Positions 1 to 7,545 of a DNA stretch of 64,000 nt are shown one piece after another (position 1 is the stretch's first letter; each line of letters starts with the position of its first letter). The notes below the pieces were generated by a model. The model searched no databases and had not been told where the DNA came from. It saw only the letters and a program-made list of their open reading frames with translations. A program made the position numbers and the translations under genes. Source of the stretch: Cellvibrio sp. PSBB006 (GTDB lineage Bacteria; Pseudomonadota; Gammaproteobacteria; Pseudomonadales; Cellvibrionaceae). The stretch lies in the NCBI RefSeq assembly GCF_002162135.1, contig NZ_CP021382.1:4400001-4464000 (forward strand). The letters are read 5' to 3'.

Positions 1-2
1 TT

Positions 3-119
3 GATACAGAAAAATCTGTTTCTTACGACCACGTTGTTAGAGTTCGTGAGGGCGGAATTGGGTCTGCAGACAACGGGCAACTTACGCATCCGTACTGCAA
101 TCAATCTATAAAGCAGTAG
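3..119 (+). CDS. C-terminal end of an unrecognised gene (5' end outside window)
   Basis: From the window edge one forward frame stays open for 38 codons and ends with TAG at 117-119. The sequence (ending ...PYCNQSIKQ) looks like normal protein rather than noise, and the stop lies just before an attC-like palindrome, as expected for the gene of the preceding cassette. The other two forward frames also stop within this interval, so the choice rests on protein-like composition only. No family is recognised and no function is proposed. Confidence 0.4.
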   Translation, partial: DTEKSVSYDHVVRVREGGIGSADNGQLTHPYCNQSIKQ

Positions 120-121
120 GC

Positions 122-226
122 ATATAACAAAGTCCTGCAGTCGGACAAAATCATAGTTTCATGCCTTTGCAGAATTCGCAAAAGGCACTCCACTATGATT
201 TCGCCGCTAAGGAACGACGTTAACTA
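122..226 (+). other. attC-like recombination site
   Basis: A cassette-type R'' half (TATAACAAAG) opens the element and an R'-like half (ACGTTAACT) closes it. Between them lies a long imperfect hairpin: AAATCATAGT pairs with ACTATGATTT, and an inner ATGCCTTTGC pairs with GCAAAAGGCA around a short loop. This two-level palindrome with conserved outer ends is the form of integron attC sites. The R' core does not match GTTRRRY exactly, so it is a putative or diverged site. It separates the partial gene on the left from the gene starting at 238. Confidence 0.5.
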
Positions 227-237
227 AAAGGAAGGTC

Positions 238-777
238 ATGAAGAACTTACTGGTAATATTACTGATGTCGCTTTCTGCCTACGCAATGAGCGATGATTTC
301 TTTTGGAGATTAACTGATGGATCTAAAGCTCCCGAAACTGAAAACCAAAAAAGTATCAAAGGATTTGGTGGGTGGCTTATAGTAACGTCGGATAAAGACT
401 GGGAAGAAAAATGGAATACCCCAAGAGAGCATGTTCCGCATTTTTCTGAAGCAAGTGAAGTAAAAATAGGTGAAGAGCTAACAATTCTACCTTTTTTTGC
501 CAATCCAAAATTGGATAAATCATCTAATTTTGAGCTTGTATGCACAATTCAAGTTGAAAAGCCTGATGGCACCTATTCAATAAACGAAAAAAATACTCCA
601 TGTGCCTCCGGAAAAATGGAAATGGACCCTATGTCCATATTTTTGACCCAGACCGTTGTGAGGTATATAGGTGAAAAAGGTGATCCTTTTGGTGTTTGGA
701 CTATTCATTTTGAAATCAAAGACGTAAAGCGAGGTGTGTCAGTGCCTCTAAAAACGTCTTTCAAGCTGGTTGAGTAA
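238..777 (+). CDS. Unknown secreted protein
   Basis: A 179-residue protein with a clean N-terminal signal peptide (MKNLLVILLMSLSAYA, then SDD), so it is probably periplasmic or outer-membrane associated. The start is supported by an AAGGAAGG ribosome site just upstream. The mature part is polar and has two cysteines (near residues 102 and 122) that could form a disulfide. No family is recognised. It lies between two attC-like sites on the same strand as its neighbours, which fits a gene-cassette cargo gene. Confidence 0.7.
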   Translation: MKNLLVILLMSLSAYAMSDDFFWRLTDGSKAPETENQKSIKGFGGWLIVTSDKDWEEKWNTPREHVPHFSEASEVKIGEELTILPFFANPKLDKSSNFELVCTIQVEKPDGTYSINEKNTPCASGKMEMDPMSIFLTQTVVRYIGEKGDPFGVWTIHFEIKDVKRGVSVPLKTSFKLVE

Positions 778-848
778 TAACTGATCAACCATCGTTCGCT
801 TCGCTCTCTGGACCGCCTTTGGCGGCCGTTTACCTTAACGTTCGGGCG
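778..848 (+). other. attC-like recombination site
   Basis: Directly after the stop of the 238-777 gene comes a GC-rich palindrome (GGACCGCC TTT GGCGGCC) followed by GTTTACCTTAACGTTCGGGC. The order 'GGACCGCC-loop-GGCGGCC, then CTTAACGTT' is typical of attC sites in proteobacterial integrons. The R' core reads GTTCGGG instead of GTTRRRY, one mismatch. The next gene begins 12 nt later. Confidence 0.5.
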
Positions 849-860
849 TGTGGGAAACAA

Positions 861-1540
861 ATGGCTACGACCAAAATAAAGACTAAATTCGATAGGCCTA
901 TAATCTTCCGAACCTGCGACAAGATCGTGTACGAGTCCACATTGAAAAGCGGTGAAATCTGGATGAGGTCGAGTCGCTACTACCGTAATATTGAGAATCT
1001 TGCGCGCCAAGATAAGTCTGAAGGCGTAAATGGTACACAGGTCCTTTTCCCCCTCCATTTTTCGCCAGATTCCGCGCAGGGAATCCGTTGGGAGGGAGAA
1101 GGCTCAGTGGGGCAAGAAATCATTCCTCACTACATAATGTCGATGCATGGCACCAGTATTGCCGAGAGCGTTCGAAAAGGCTTCGGCGGTTTCACGCTCG
1201 GTATAAGCTGCATCGCTGATCTTGCCGCAGAAATAATCTATAAAACGTCGCAACAGTTGTCTGTCCACTCCTATCGGTTTGGTCAGGTTGCATATCAAAG
1301 AACCGCCCTCTGTCAATCATACTCGGCGCATGGAGCGGCGATCGAACTCACAGGAAATCCTCAGTGTACGTCAAGTCCGTAAATACAGATGTCCTTCGTA
1401 AAGATCCCGTAGAGCCTTTTATTTCCCAAGATGAATGGAGAATAGTGATATTCCCAACGAACTATTTGAATAACGATTGGCAGGAGCCATTAAAGATCAA
1501 TGTCGACCCCAAGCATTTCTATCCCTATATTGAGCCTTAG
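861..1540 (+). pseudogene. Unknown cassette-type gene, frameshifted
   Basis: The reading frame from ATG 861 encodes MATTKIKTKF... and runs into a stop at 1380. The adjacent frame then continues with convincing protein (YVKSVNTDVLRKDP ... HFYPYIEP) to TAG 1538-1540. Joining them needs one extra base near 1361-1366 (for example CAGTG read as CAAGTG). The combined product would be about 226 residues. No function is recognised. The upstream in-frame codons from 819 lie inside the attC-like palindrome and are not considered coding. This is either a real single-base deletion or a sequence error in an AA run. Confidence 0.6.
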
Positions 1541-1622
1541 GTTGCCGGGTAAAAGTACCCATACAAGCGTTGCAGTCTGACGCCAAAACCTCCGTATTTT
1601 TGTGTTATTCAATGCGCCCAAA

Positions 1623-1672
1623 CATTAATACAAAAACACTTCGCCTTCGGCGCAGCTGAAGCGGACGTTAAT
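1623..1672 (+). other. Weak attC-like palindrome
   Basis: Between the two frameshifted genes lies CATTAATAC, a GC-rich hairpin (CTTCGCC TTC GGCG, then GCTGAAG) and GCGGACGTTAATAC. The closing part resembles an L'/R' cassette end, but the opening R'' half is poor. It is listed because it occupies the place where a cassette boundary is expected. Confidence 0.3.
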
Positions 1673-1692
1673 ACACAATCAAGTCAGAGATT

Positions 1693-2057
1693 ATGCGAAT
1701 TTCTGTGATTAAAGGTATTACCAGAAATATTGCCCATTTCGCATTGAGCGGAAGTGCCTACGGAGCACCTGAAAGAACATTGGATGAGCGTCGATCGGGC
1801 TTAGAGTTGAAAGTTGCTATATTGGCCGGAGAACCCCTGAGCTTCCCCATGAAGTCATGTTCATGCAGTCTGCATCAGAGAAGCTGCTTTCAATACTCCG
1901 CTCGGCCGGCATCAGCCACGCGGATGTTCAATATGCATTTGCCGAGTTTTATTTCAAGGGGCAATGTAGGGGTGCGGATAAGTGTGTCGTTACGATCAAA
2001 CTCAAAGATGGTCGTAGCGTCAGCGGGGCTCATCTGAATAATACATTTGGCCGTTAA
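1693..2057 (+). pseudogene. Unknown small cassette-type gene, frameshifted
   Basis: Frame 1 from ATG 1693 gives MRISVIKGITRNIAHFALSG and continues to about residue 49 (...ILAGEPL). From about 1838 the protein-like sequence moves to another frame (ELPHEVMFMQSASEKL ... LNNTFGR) ending at TAA 2055-2057. One added G near 1838 (CCTGAGC to CCTGGAGC) would restore one continuous protein of about 121 residues. A shorter product starting at the internal ATG 1857 is possible, but the sequence just upstream of it in that frame is also protein-like. The family is not recognised. Confidence 0.5.
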
Positions 2058-2147
2058 CAATTAGCAGAATAGCGACACTTATACAAAGGCATTTGCACCT
2101 GGTGTGACACACACAGGCTGAGAACTTCGCGAAGTAAGCTTGCGTAC

Positions 2148-2915
2148 TTGATCAGATTTTTAAAAAAACTTAAAGGGTTATTTCAGAAAGCTTTATACCA
2201 TAGAGGATCAGTAGGTTCAGGCGTGACAACAGAACAAGAAAAAGCGTTTCGCGAAAAAGGTTGTATTTATATTCCCGGCGCGCTGGAGAAAAACGTGGTT
2301 CAGCCGGTTAAGGATCATGTGCTCAAAGAACTAAAGAGGCTGAATATCTGGTCGACGGGGAGAGTTCTGTCCCAAAAATTAAAAGGCGTCCCGGTGTTCC
2401 AACAAACTGGAAAACTGGGTCAGTTGATAAACTATCCCGACTTAAATGAGAAGCTTGTTTCGCAAGAGCTGTATTCTGATATGTGCATATTGGCCGGCGC
2501 ATCATTACAGGCCCAGATTGGCCAACTGCTCATTTCGTTACCGCATCAAGTTGCTTGGACGCTTGAGGGATTAAACTGGCATCGTGATATTTCTACATCT
2601 CCGTTGAGGGGGATTCCGGGGGTTCAAGTTTTCGTTCTATTGGATACTGTGGCAGTCAATGGAGGAGCAACCTTAGCGTTGGTCGGCTCACACAGGTTGA
2701 AAAACCAATCTCAAGCAAAGGAGGGGATATCAGTGCTCACGAGTCATGGTGTAAACCATAGTGTCAATATTGGTGGGGTCGAGCTATCGATTATGGAGAT
2801 GTCGGGTCGACCGGGAGATGTCTACCTGATGGATATGCGGGTTCTACATACGCCTTCAATCAATGCAACCAGAAACGTTCGATTAATGGCAACAGCACGG
2901 TACTTTGCAGAATAA
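2148..2915 (+). CDS. Phytanoyl-CoA dioxygenase (PhyH) family protein
   Basis: A member of the Fe(II)/2-oxoglutarate-dependent PhyH oxygenases, which hydroxylate diverse small molecules. The facial triad is visible as H145-x-D147 (in WHRDIS) and H234 (in VLHTPS), with R246 as the likely 2-oxoglutarate ligand. Length (255 aa) is normal. The open frame begins with TTG 2148 and has no good ribosome site. GTG 2223 (residue 26, before TTEQEKAF, where family similarity would begin) is an alternative start. The substrate cannot be inferred. It sits in the cassette-like run and has no metabolic partner next to it. Confidence 0.75.
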   Translation: MIRFLKKLKGLFQKALYHRGSVGSGVTTEQEKAFREKGCIYIPGALEKNVVQPVKDHVLKELKRLNIWSTGRVLSQKLKGVPVFQQTGKLGQLINYPDLNEKLVSQELYSDMCILAGASLQAQIGQLLISLPHQVAWTLEGLNWHRDISTSPLRGIPGVQVFVLLDTVAVNGGATLALVGSHRLKNQSQAKEGISVLTSHGVNHSVNIGGVELSIMEMSGRPGDVYLMDMRVLHTPSINATRNVRLMATARYFAE

Positions 2916-3180
2916 TGGCGATATTCAGGATAAATTAGACGGTCAAAAATAGATCTGGCAATCATCCTTCAAATGGTTAACTTTAGAGCGCGAGCTTGGC
3001 GTGGCGGTCAGCGGTACTCTGTGTCAGAGCCTGTGGTGGTAAAAGATGGCAAGTATTTCGCAAGGTAGATCAGGCCTTCGCGGCGCTGCTTACATTATGC
3101 GGCTTTGCGGGCTTCGCTAAGCGCACCTTTGCGCAACATGCGTGCAATATAAGCATTAAACACTCAGGACATCTCATCAC
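2916..3180 (+). other. Intergenic stretch with a possible gene fragment
   Basis: No complete gene is seen. A 31-codon open stretch from ATG 2973 to TAG 3066-3068 ends in protein-like sequence (VSEPVVVKDGKYFAR) and may be the remnant of a broken gene. The rest contains GC-rich short palindromes (around GCGGCTTTGCGGGCTTCGC) but no convincing attC ends. Confidence 0.3.
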
Positions 3181-3732
3181 ATGAACAACCATTATTCATT
3201 TATCGGCGGCTCCGAAGGGGCTTGGCAGGTCGTCAGCTGTGAAACTGTCATTGGTGCGCCTCTTGAAACGGTACAGAGGGTCAATGTCGTTAATATGCCC
3301 TCAATTAATTTGGCCGAACGTGGCACCTGGGTGCTTCAAGGTTTTACAAGCAATGTTCGGTACGCCGAACGGCATGAAATAAACCAGCTTCGCGCAAAAC
3401 AGGAAGATTTGAATCGTCCAGCGTCATCATGCGCTGCGCTCATTCCAATTAAAAAGTCCGCCGAGTGGTGGGCCATGTCCCAGGATGAGCGACGCGAAAT
3501 TTTTGAAGCACAGTCACACCACACAGAAATTGGCCTGGCATATCTTCCCGAAATCGCACGACAATTACATCACTCACGTGATCTCGGCGAGCCTTTCGAT
3601 TTCCTAACCTGGTTCGAGTTCGCTCCAGAGCATACTGACTTGTTCAATAAGCTATTGGTTCAGTTGCGCTCGTCAAAGGAGTGGGAGTACATCGAGCGCG
3701 AGATAGATATTCGACTTGTAAAAAATGTTTAA
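3181..3732 (+). CDS. Chlorite dismutase-like family protein
   Basis: A 183-residue protein that resembles the chlorite dismutase/HemQ-type ferredoxin-like fold. It has a WVLQGFTSNVRY strand, an IPIKKSAEWW segment, an ER-containing helix followed by SHHTEIG (H113/H114, candidate haem ligands), and the C-terminal 'FDFLTWFEFAP ... LVQLRSSKEWEYI' segment typical of the family. Known members bind haem and act on chlorite, or decarboxylate coproheme. Whether this small member binds haem is inference. It lacks a signal peptide. It ends inside the R'' half of an attC-like site, which supports a cassette origin. Confidence 0.65.
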   Translation: MNNHYSFIGGSEGAWQVVSCETVIGAPLETVQRVNVVNMPSINLAERGTWVLQGFTSNVRYAERHEINQLRAKQEDLNRPASSCAALIPIKKSAEWWAMSQDERREIFEAQSHHTEIGLAYLPEIARQLHHSRDLGEPFDFLTWFEFAPEHTDLFNKLLVQLRSSKEWEYIEREIDIRLVKNV

Positions 3733-3785
3733 CAAAAAATTCAACTCACTAGCTACGCTGGCTGAAGCCGTTACGTGCGTTAAAC
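3727..3785 (+). other. attC-like site with exact R cores
   Basis: The site opens with GTTTAAC (3727-3733, matches RYYYAAC) and closes with GTTAAAC (3779-3785, matches GTTRRRY). The two ends are exact inverted repeats. The 59-bp length is within the classical attC range, and a small GGC-TGAA-GCC hairpin lies in the middle. The inner L box pairing is weak. It overlaps the last codons of the chlorite-dismutase-like gene, as is common for cassette genes. Confidence 0.55.
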
Positions 3786-3842
3786 GCTGAAATCCATTCA
3801 TGTTCGAATGTTAGCGTAAACCTATTCGCAAAAGGAGAATTT

Positions 3843-4061
3843 ATGAAATTTGATATGTCAATTACTGATAACTATGCATCCTTCATCGATAAGGATTCAG
3901 GTGTAGCTGTATTCGTAGACTCTTTCGACAATCAAGAATTTGAGGTACGAATTGGGACCATTAATGAATCAGAACCTGCAGGCAGCATTTTCGCAGAAAC
4001 AAGCGAAGAGCTGAATGCCAAGCTGGCCGCTCTATTTTCAGCACACACAGGAGAGAAATAA
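3843..4061 (+). CDS. Unknown small acidic protein
   Basis: A 72-residue acidic cytoplasmic protein (MKFDMSITDN start) preceded by an AAAGGAG ribosome site at good distance. It has no signal peptide, membrane segment or recognised domain. Its TAA stop shares its last A with the ATG of the next small gene, so the two are probably translationally coupled. Confidence 0.6.
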   Translation: MKFDMSITDNYASFIDKDSGVAVFVDSFDNQEFEVRIGTINESEPAGSIFAETSEELNAKLAALFSAHTGEK

Positions 4062-4195
4062 TGGGAATTTCAATAAATGAAATATCTGTTTTAGAAACTG
4101 TGCTGAATGAAAAATTCTCAAAGGAACGTCTAAAGTTTAGGATGGTTTGGGTTGTGCCAGATGGCAGATCCTTTTGGAAATCTAATCAGTCTTAG
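4061..4195 (+). CDS. Unknown 44-residue protein
   Basis: A short gene whose ATG overlaps the stop of the preceding gene by one base (TAATG), the usual mark of translational coupling. The product (MGISINEISVLETVLNEKF ... FWKSNQS) is polar and has no recognised domain. Such coupled pairs are often two-component modules, but there is no sequence evidence for any particular role. A gene this short could also be a truncated remnant. Confidence 0.45.
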   Translation: MGISINEISVLETVLNEKFSKERLKFRMVWVVPDGRSFWKSNQS

Positions 4196-4224
4196 TGGTC
4201 CCCTTGGATAAAAGGAGTCATTTA

Positions 4225-4685
4225 ATGGAAATTACCAACCCAGTGGTAGAAGCTCAAATGCTTATTCGTCGGCCAGTATCCGATTGCTTTGAGGCTTTTG
4301 TAAATCCGGAAATTACTACGAAATTCTGGTTTAAAAAAGCAGTGGTCGCCTTGCGGTTGGCAAAAAAATACGCTGGTATTGGGAAATGTTCGGCGTTGGT
4401 GATTCGCTCACGGTTAAAGAATTTGAAGAAAATCGCCGGATACTGATCCAGTGGGAATCTGATCCAACAACAGTTGAATGGCGTTTTGAAGCCCATGGAC
4501 ATGAAGCTACGTTAGTAAAAATATCTAATTGGGGTTTCCCTGGAGATTGCGACAGTGTGTTACCTCAAGCAATTGATGCCAAGGGCGGTTATTCAATGGT
4601 ACTCGCGGGGCTCAAAGCGTGGCTTGAATATGGAATTGAGCTCAATTTGGTTCGCGACCAGTTTCCAAGTGATCACTCAGTTTAA
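4225..4685 (+). pseudogene. SRPBCC/AHSA1-family protein, frameshifted
   Basis: ATG 4225 follows a good AAAGGAG site. The product starts MEITNPVVEAQMLIRRPVSD and reaches FWFKK, then loses similarity. From about 4333 the adjacent frame carries the rest of a SRPBCC domain (KSSGRLAVGKKIRWYWEM ... TTVEWRFEAHG ... LKAWLEYGIELNLV) to TAA 4685. One missing A in the A6 run at about 4333-4338 explains the break. The restored protein would be about 153 residues, normal for this hydrophobic-pocket fold. The function of such proteins is usually unknown. A homopolymer sequencing error is a real alternative to inactivation. Confidence 0.75.
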
Positions 4686-4735
4686 TTACCGCTGATTTAA
4701 TCAGCCTATTAATTAGAATCAACTTAAGGAGACAT

Positions 4736-5134
4736 ATGATGAAAAGTAATCCTGTTGTTCATTTCGAAATTTATGTTGAAGACATGACTCGCGCTAAAGC
4801 GTTTTATGAGGCTGTATTCGAAACCAGACTTGAGCAGATGCCCAATCCGACTCCCGAGATGGAGATGGACATGTGGTTCTTCCCCATGGATAAAGATACC
4901 GGGATGAGCAGTTACGGCGCGGGTGGCATGCTGATCAAAATGGACGGCTTTACACCAGGCGGTGGTGGTACTCTGGTTTACTTTGGTTGTGATGACTGTG
5001 CGGTGCAAGCTGCTCGTGCTGCGGAGCATGGAGGCACTGTTTTTCAAGAGAAAACATCCATCGGCGAGCACGGTTTCTGCGCCGTAGTCCGTGATACGGA
5101 AGGTAATCTGATTGGGTTGCATTCAATGAAATAA
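4736..5134 (+). CDS. VOC (glyoxalase/bleomycin-resistance) family protein
   Basis: A 132-residue protein with the paired beta-alpha-beta-beta-beta modules of the vicinal oxygen chelate fold. It begins with VVHFEIYVEDMTRAKAFYEA and closes with GFCAVVRDTEGNLIGLHS. Members bind a divalent metal and act as lyases, isomerases or binding proteins; the substrate cannot be told. The start is clear: TAAGGAG lies 6-9 nt upstream of two consecutive ATG codons (4736 and 4739). It directly follows the SRPBCC gene. SRPBCC and VOC genes are often neighbours, so a small operon is possible. Confidence 0.8.
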   Translation: MMKSNPVVHFEIYVEDMTRAKAFYEAVFETRLEQMPNPTPEMEMDMWFFPMDKDTGMSSYGAGGMLIKMDGFTPGGGGTLVYFGCDDCAVQAARAAEHGGTVFQEKTSIGEHGFCAVVRDTEGNLIGLHSMK

Positions 5135-5269
5135 GTCTATTGATTATATGGATCAGGTTGTATTTTTTTGATGATCAAGCAGGTTATTTGCGATACCTTT
5201 AAAAGGAAAAGTAACATACCTCAACCAATAGATTCTTTTCCTTTAAACCTCTTGTGTATATGTAATGCT

Positions 5270-5686
5270 ATGAGTCGATATATAAAACAACGTGATTTTG
5301 TGAAAATTTTATTCTTGTTTTTATTATCTGTAATGCCTAAATCCGTGTTCGGCAGCTGTCTTATTGGCCAAAATCTGCTGACCAACGGTGAGGCGATAAG
5401 TATAAAGATCAGTGAGCAGAGGATAGCCACTGGAGCGGTGACGTATTTTATTTCCCTTCCAGAGCTTCACAATGGAGAATCTTTAACCGGCGCGTATCTT
5501 AAAATCGGAGATCTGGTAAATGATGAGGCTTTAATTCCATTAAAAGCGGAGCGTTTGAAGGAAGGCTATATGACTCATGTGATCTTGCAACCAGCATTTG
5601 AAAGTGGGGCCTATCTGACAGCGATGTATGGAAGGTGTAATAGTCTTGGCAAGACCGTAAGAGTTCGCACCAAAACGCCTAAATAA
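5270..5686 (+). CDS. Unknown secreted protein
   Basis: ATG 5270 is chosen because it places a signal peptide (basic MSRYIKQRD, then a hydrophobic FVKILFLFLLSVMP stretch, cleavage near SVFG-SC) at the N-terminus. The same frame is open from 5168, but the added part is not signal-like. The mature protein of about 115 residues has two cysteines and an alternating hydrophobic pattern suggesting a small beta-sandwich. The family is not recognised. Local sequence is AT-rich compared with the region to the right. Confidence 0.55.
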   Translation: MSRYIKQRDFVKILFLFLLSVMPKSVFGSCLIGQNLLTNGEAISIKISEQRIATGAVTYFISLPELHNGESLTGAYLKIGDLVNDEALIPLKAERLKEGYMTHVILQPAFESGAYLTAMYGRCNSLGKTVRVRTKTPK

Positions 5687-5731
5687 TTGGCGCGGTGACG
5701 CAAAAATTACTTGCTCGGAAATATATTTGAT

Positions 5732-5965
5732 ATGAAATTCTACCTTCTCGCATTCTTATATCTATTCGTTTTCTTCGGATCGATATACGGCTTGTTCGTA
5801 AATGAATTGAATATTGGGTTTGGAGCAGACTCGGCCTTCAACTATTCGTTATCAGGATGGATCAAGAATCTAGTCTGCATATTTGGTTTATTGTTGGCGG
5901 GTGCCGTGTCTACCTGGCCCATAGTCAGTGCAGTTTACAGAGCATTGAAAGGGTCTACTCAATGA
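5732..5965 (+). CDS. Unknown small membrane protein
   Basis: 77 residues with two predicted membrane helices: residues 3-21 (FYLLAFLYLFVFFGSIYGL) and about 48-68 (IKNLVCIFGLLLAGAV). The loop between them is polar. ATG 5732 is preferred over the in-frame TTG 5711 because it starts directly at the first helix. No family is recognised. It may be co-transcribed with the secreted protein upstream. Confidence 0.45.
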   Translation: MKFYLLAFLYLFVFFGSIYGLFVNELNIGFGADSAFNYSLSGWIKNLVCIFGLLLAGAVSTWPIVSAVYRALKGSTQ

Positions 5966-6055
5966 TTGAAGCCAGCACATTGCTGGAGCATCACAGGCAG
6001 GCTGTGTAACAAATTACGCGAAAGCGATATTCATGCTTCCTGCTTTTTTTTTGAG

Positions 6056-6205
6056 ATGAAAGTTATCGGAATGTTGTGCCTATTGTCTGCTAACTCAGCT
6101 CTTGCTGAAGTCGAACTCGTCAAGGTCGAAAAATCTGAAAATTCAACACCGCTGATCCTTCCCTGGCAAAGCTTGCATCCGCATTTATGGCTGCAAGAGT
6201 ATTAA
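6056..6205 (+). CDS. Short fragment with signal peptide
   Basis: A 49-codon frame starting at ATG 6056 encodes a signal-peptide-like N-terminus (MKVIGMLCLLSANSALA) followed by about 32 polar residues, ending at TAA just before the convergent aminotransferase gene. It is probably the 5' remnant of a longer secreted protein. A GTGTAACAAATTACGCG sequence at about 6005 resembles a cassette R'' half, but no full attC is seen. Confidence 0.3.
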   Translation: MKVIGMLCLLSANSALAEVELVKVEKSENSTPLILPWQSLHPHLWLQEY

Positions 6206-6214
6206 GAGATGCCC

Positions 6215-7030
6215 TTAAAGCTGATTCGCAGGCTCAGCCGCGTAGGCCTCATGAAGCAGTTCGATAAACGGCTTTGCTTCTGCGATAACGGTAGAAGCAA
6301 TCGCGGTAACTGCAATGCCGGGAGTCCATGAGTTCATTACGGCGGCGCCGGACAGTTTCCTGAATCGTTCTAGGGTGATGGCTTCATGACGCTGGGGAAT
6401 ATTGAGGTGATCCAGTTGCCGCTGGACTATGCCCATCATCGTGCCCTTCAACATGGCGGCCTTTGGCCAGATAACCGTTTCATTATCCCAAAAAACAAGA
6501 TTCCATATGGTGGCCTCGCTCAATCGCCCTTGACGGTCTATAAACGCTGCGTCATCGAAACCTTGACGTATGGCTTGATGCAGATAATAAGTTTTGCCGA
6601 CTTCGCCGACATGTTTTATCTCAGCCAGAGGTCTTTCATGATTCACTGCGCTTAGCCTTAACGGACCGGCGGGTCCATGAGATGGCGCGCCTGTGCGGAC
6701 GAGCACGGTTGGCTCCACATCCATGCTGGCTCCCGTAAATTCGCCGCTACGCGAAAAGACGCTGACTGTTAACGACTGGTCTTTCGGGCCGGCATCAACT
6801 GCTGTTTTGATGTAGGACAGTAGTTGGTCATCAGGTAGTGTTCTTCCAAAAAATTCTCTGGATGCTTCACGCAGGCGATTTAGGTGAAGATCCAGCCCTT
6901 TGATCTTACGATCTCGCACCTGCATTGCCGTAAAGTGGGCAAATCCCGCAAAAGCCACGGGAATCAACTCTGAAAGGGTGGCTGGGTGGCCATTGATATG
7001 GGCTTGGTAAGTACTGGCTTCTATAGACAT
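6215..7030 (-). CDS. PLP-dependent aminotransferase class IV family protein
   Basis: A 271-residue fold-type IV PLP enzyme, the family of branched-chain aminotransferases, D-amino acid aminotransferases and aminodeoxychorismate lyase. The likely PLP lysine is K139 (AEIKHVG), and the conserved glutamate region is E172 (GRLSEATIWNLVFW). The N-terminal LHLNRLREASREFF segment is also typical. The exact reaction is not determined. The gene is divergent from a MerR regulator, and its promoter carries the MerR-type operator at 7077-7098, so it is probably the regulator's target. ATG 7030 lies downstream of a CAGGAG ribosome site. Confidence 0.8.
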   Translation of the reverse strand: MSIEASTYQAHINGHPATLSELIPVAFAGFAHFTAMQVRDRKIKGLDLHLNRLREASREFFGRTLPDDQLLSYIKTAVDAGPKDQSLTVSVFSRSGEFTGASMDVEPTVLVRTGAPSHGPAGPLRLSAVNHERPLAEIKHVGEVGKTYYLHQAIRQGFDDAAFIDRQGRLSEATIWNLVFWDNETVIWPKAAMLKGTMMGIVQRQLDHLNIPQRHEAITLERFRKLSGAAVMNSWTPGIAVTAIASTVIAEAKPFIELLHEAYAAEPANQL

Positions 7031-7070
7031 CTCGTTGGCTCCTGATTGAATTCATAGTAAAGAGTCACTA

Positions 7071-7101
7071 CCCTAAACCCTGACAGCGCTGTGAGGGTCA
7101 A
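7071..7101 (-). promoter_or_regulatory. MerR-type promoter with palindromic operator in a 19-bp spacer
   Basis: On the minus strand a TTGACC -35 box (7101-7096) and a TTAGGG -10 box (7076-7071) are separated by exactly 19 bp. That is the over-long spacing used by MerR-family activators. A near-perfect 22-bp inverted repeat centred on CAGCGCTG (7077-7098, one mismatched pair) fills the spacer. The promoter points to the aminotransferase gene. The adjacent divergent merR-type gene is the obvious binder. The assignment follows from family knowledge plus the visible geometry. Confidence 0.75.
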
Positions 7102-7113
7102 GGGGAGAGCAAA

Positions 7114-7464
7114 ATGAAAATAGGTGAATTGTCGAAGCGCACCGGCGTGAGTATTCGGATGCTGCGCTACTACGACGCAGAAGGGCTGCTGAAGTCGACG
7201 CGCACCGCAAGCGGGTATCGCGATTACGATCCAGATGAGGTGAAGACTGTCGAACGTATTAAATTGCTTGGCTCGGCTGGAATGACTCTTGCGACGATCC
7301 AGCAGTTTTTACCTTGTGTGAGAGGTGAAGGTCCGGTCTTTGAGCCCTGTGATGAGTTACGCGATATTTTGCGCGAGCAGATTCATATTGCTAATCAGAA
7401 GGCGGCGAAGCTTGCTGAAAGCAGAAAGACCCTGGAACATTTTCTGCGCGAAATAGAACGTTAA
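7114..7464 (+). CDS. MerR-family transcriptional regulator
   Basis: A 116-residue protein with the N-terminal winged-helix domain of the MerR family (MKIGELSKRTGVSIRMLRYYDAEGLL, residues 1-26, continuing through SGYRDYD). A dimerisation helix follows (about residues 78-112). Two cysteines (C69 in LPCVRG and C80 in FEPCDE) could bind an inducer or a metal, but the classic metal-binding loop of CueR/ZntR is absent, so the signal is unknown. It would twist the promoter at 7071-7101 and control the divergent aminotransferase gene. A GGGGAGAG ribosome site precedes ATG 7114. Confidence 0.9.
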   Translation: MKIGELSKRTGVSIRMLRYYDAEGLLKSTRTASGYRDYDPDEVKTVERIKLLGSAGMTLATIQQFLPCVRGEGPVFEPCDELRDILREQIHIANQKAAKLAESRKTLEHFLREIER

Positions 7465-7545
7465 AGAAAAAATAAATCGGTAAGCTATTAAGAGGCGCTA
7501 CTGGCAACAAGATAGAAGCCTTATCTGTGGAGGTATAAAACCAGC

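Noticed and set aside
2996..3184. A 62-codon plus-strand frame before the chlorite-dismutase-like gene
   Set aside because: Composition (many Cys, Arg, Ala from GC-rich palindromes) is not protein-like and it runs over the next start codon.
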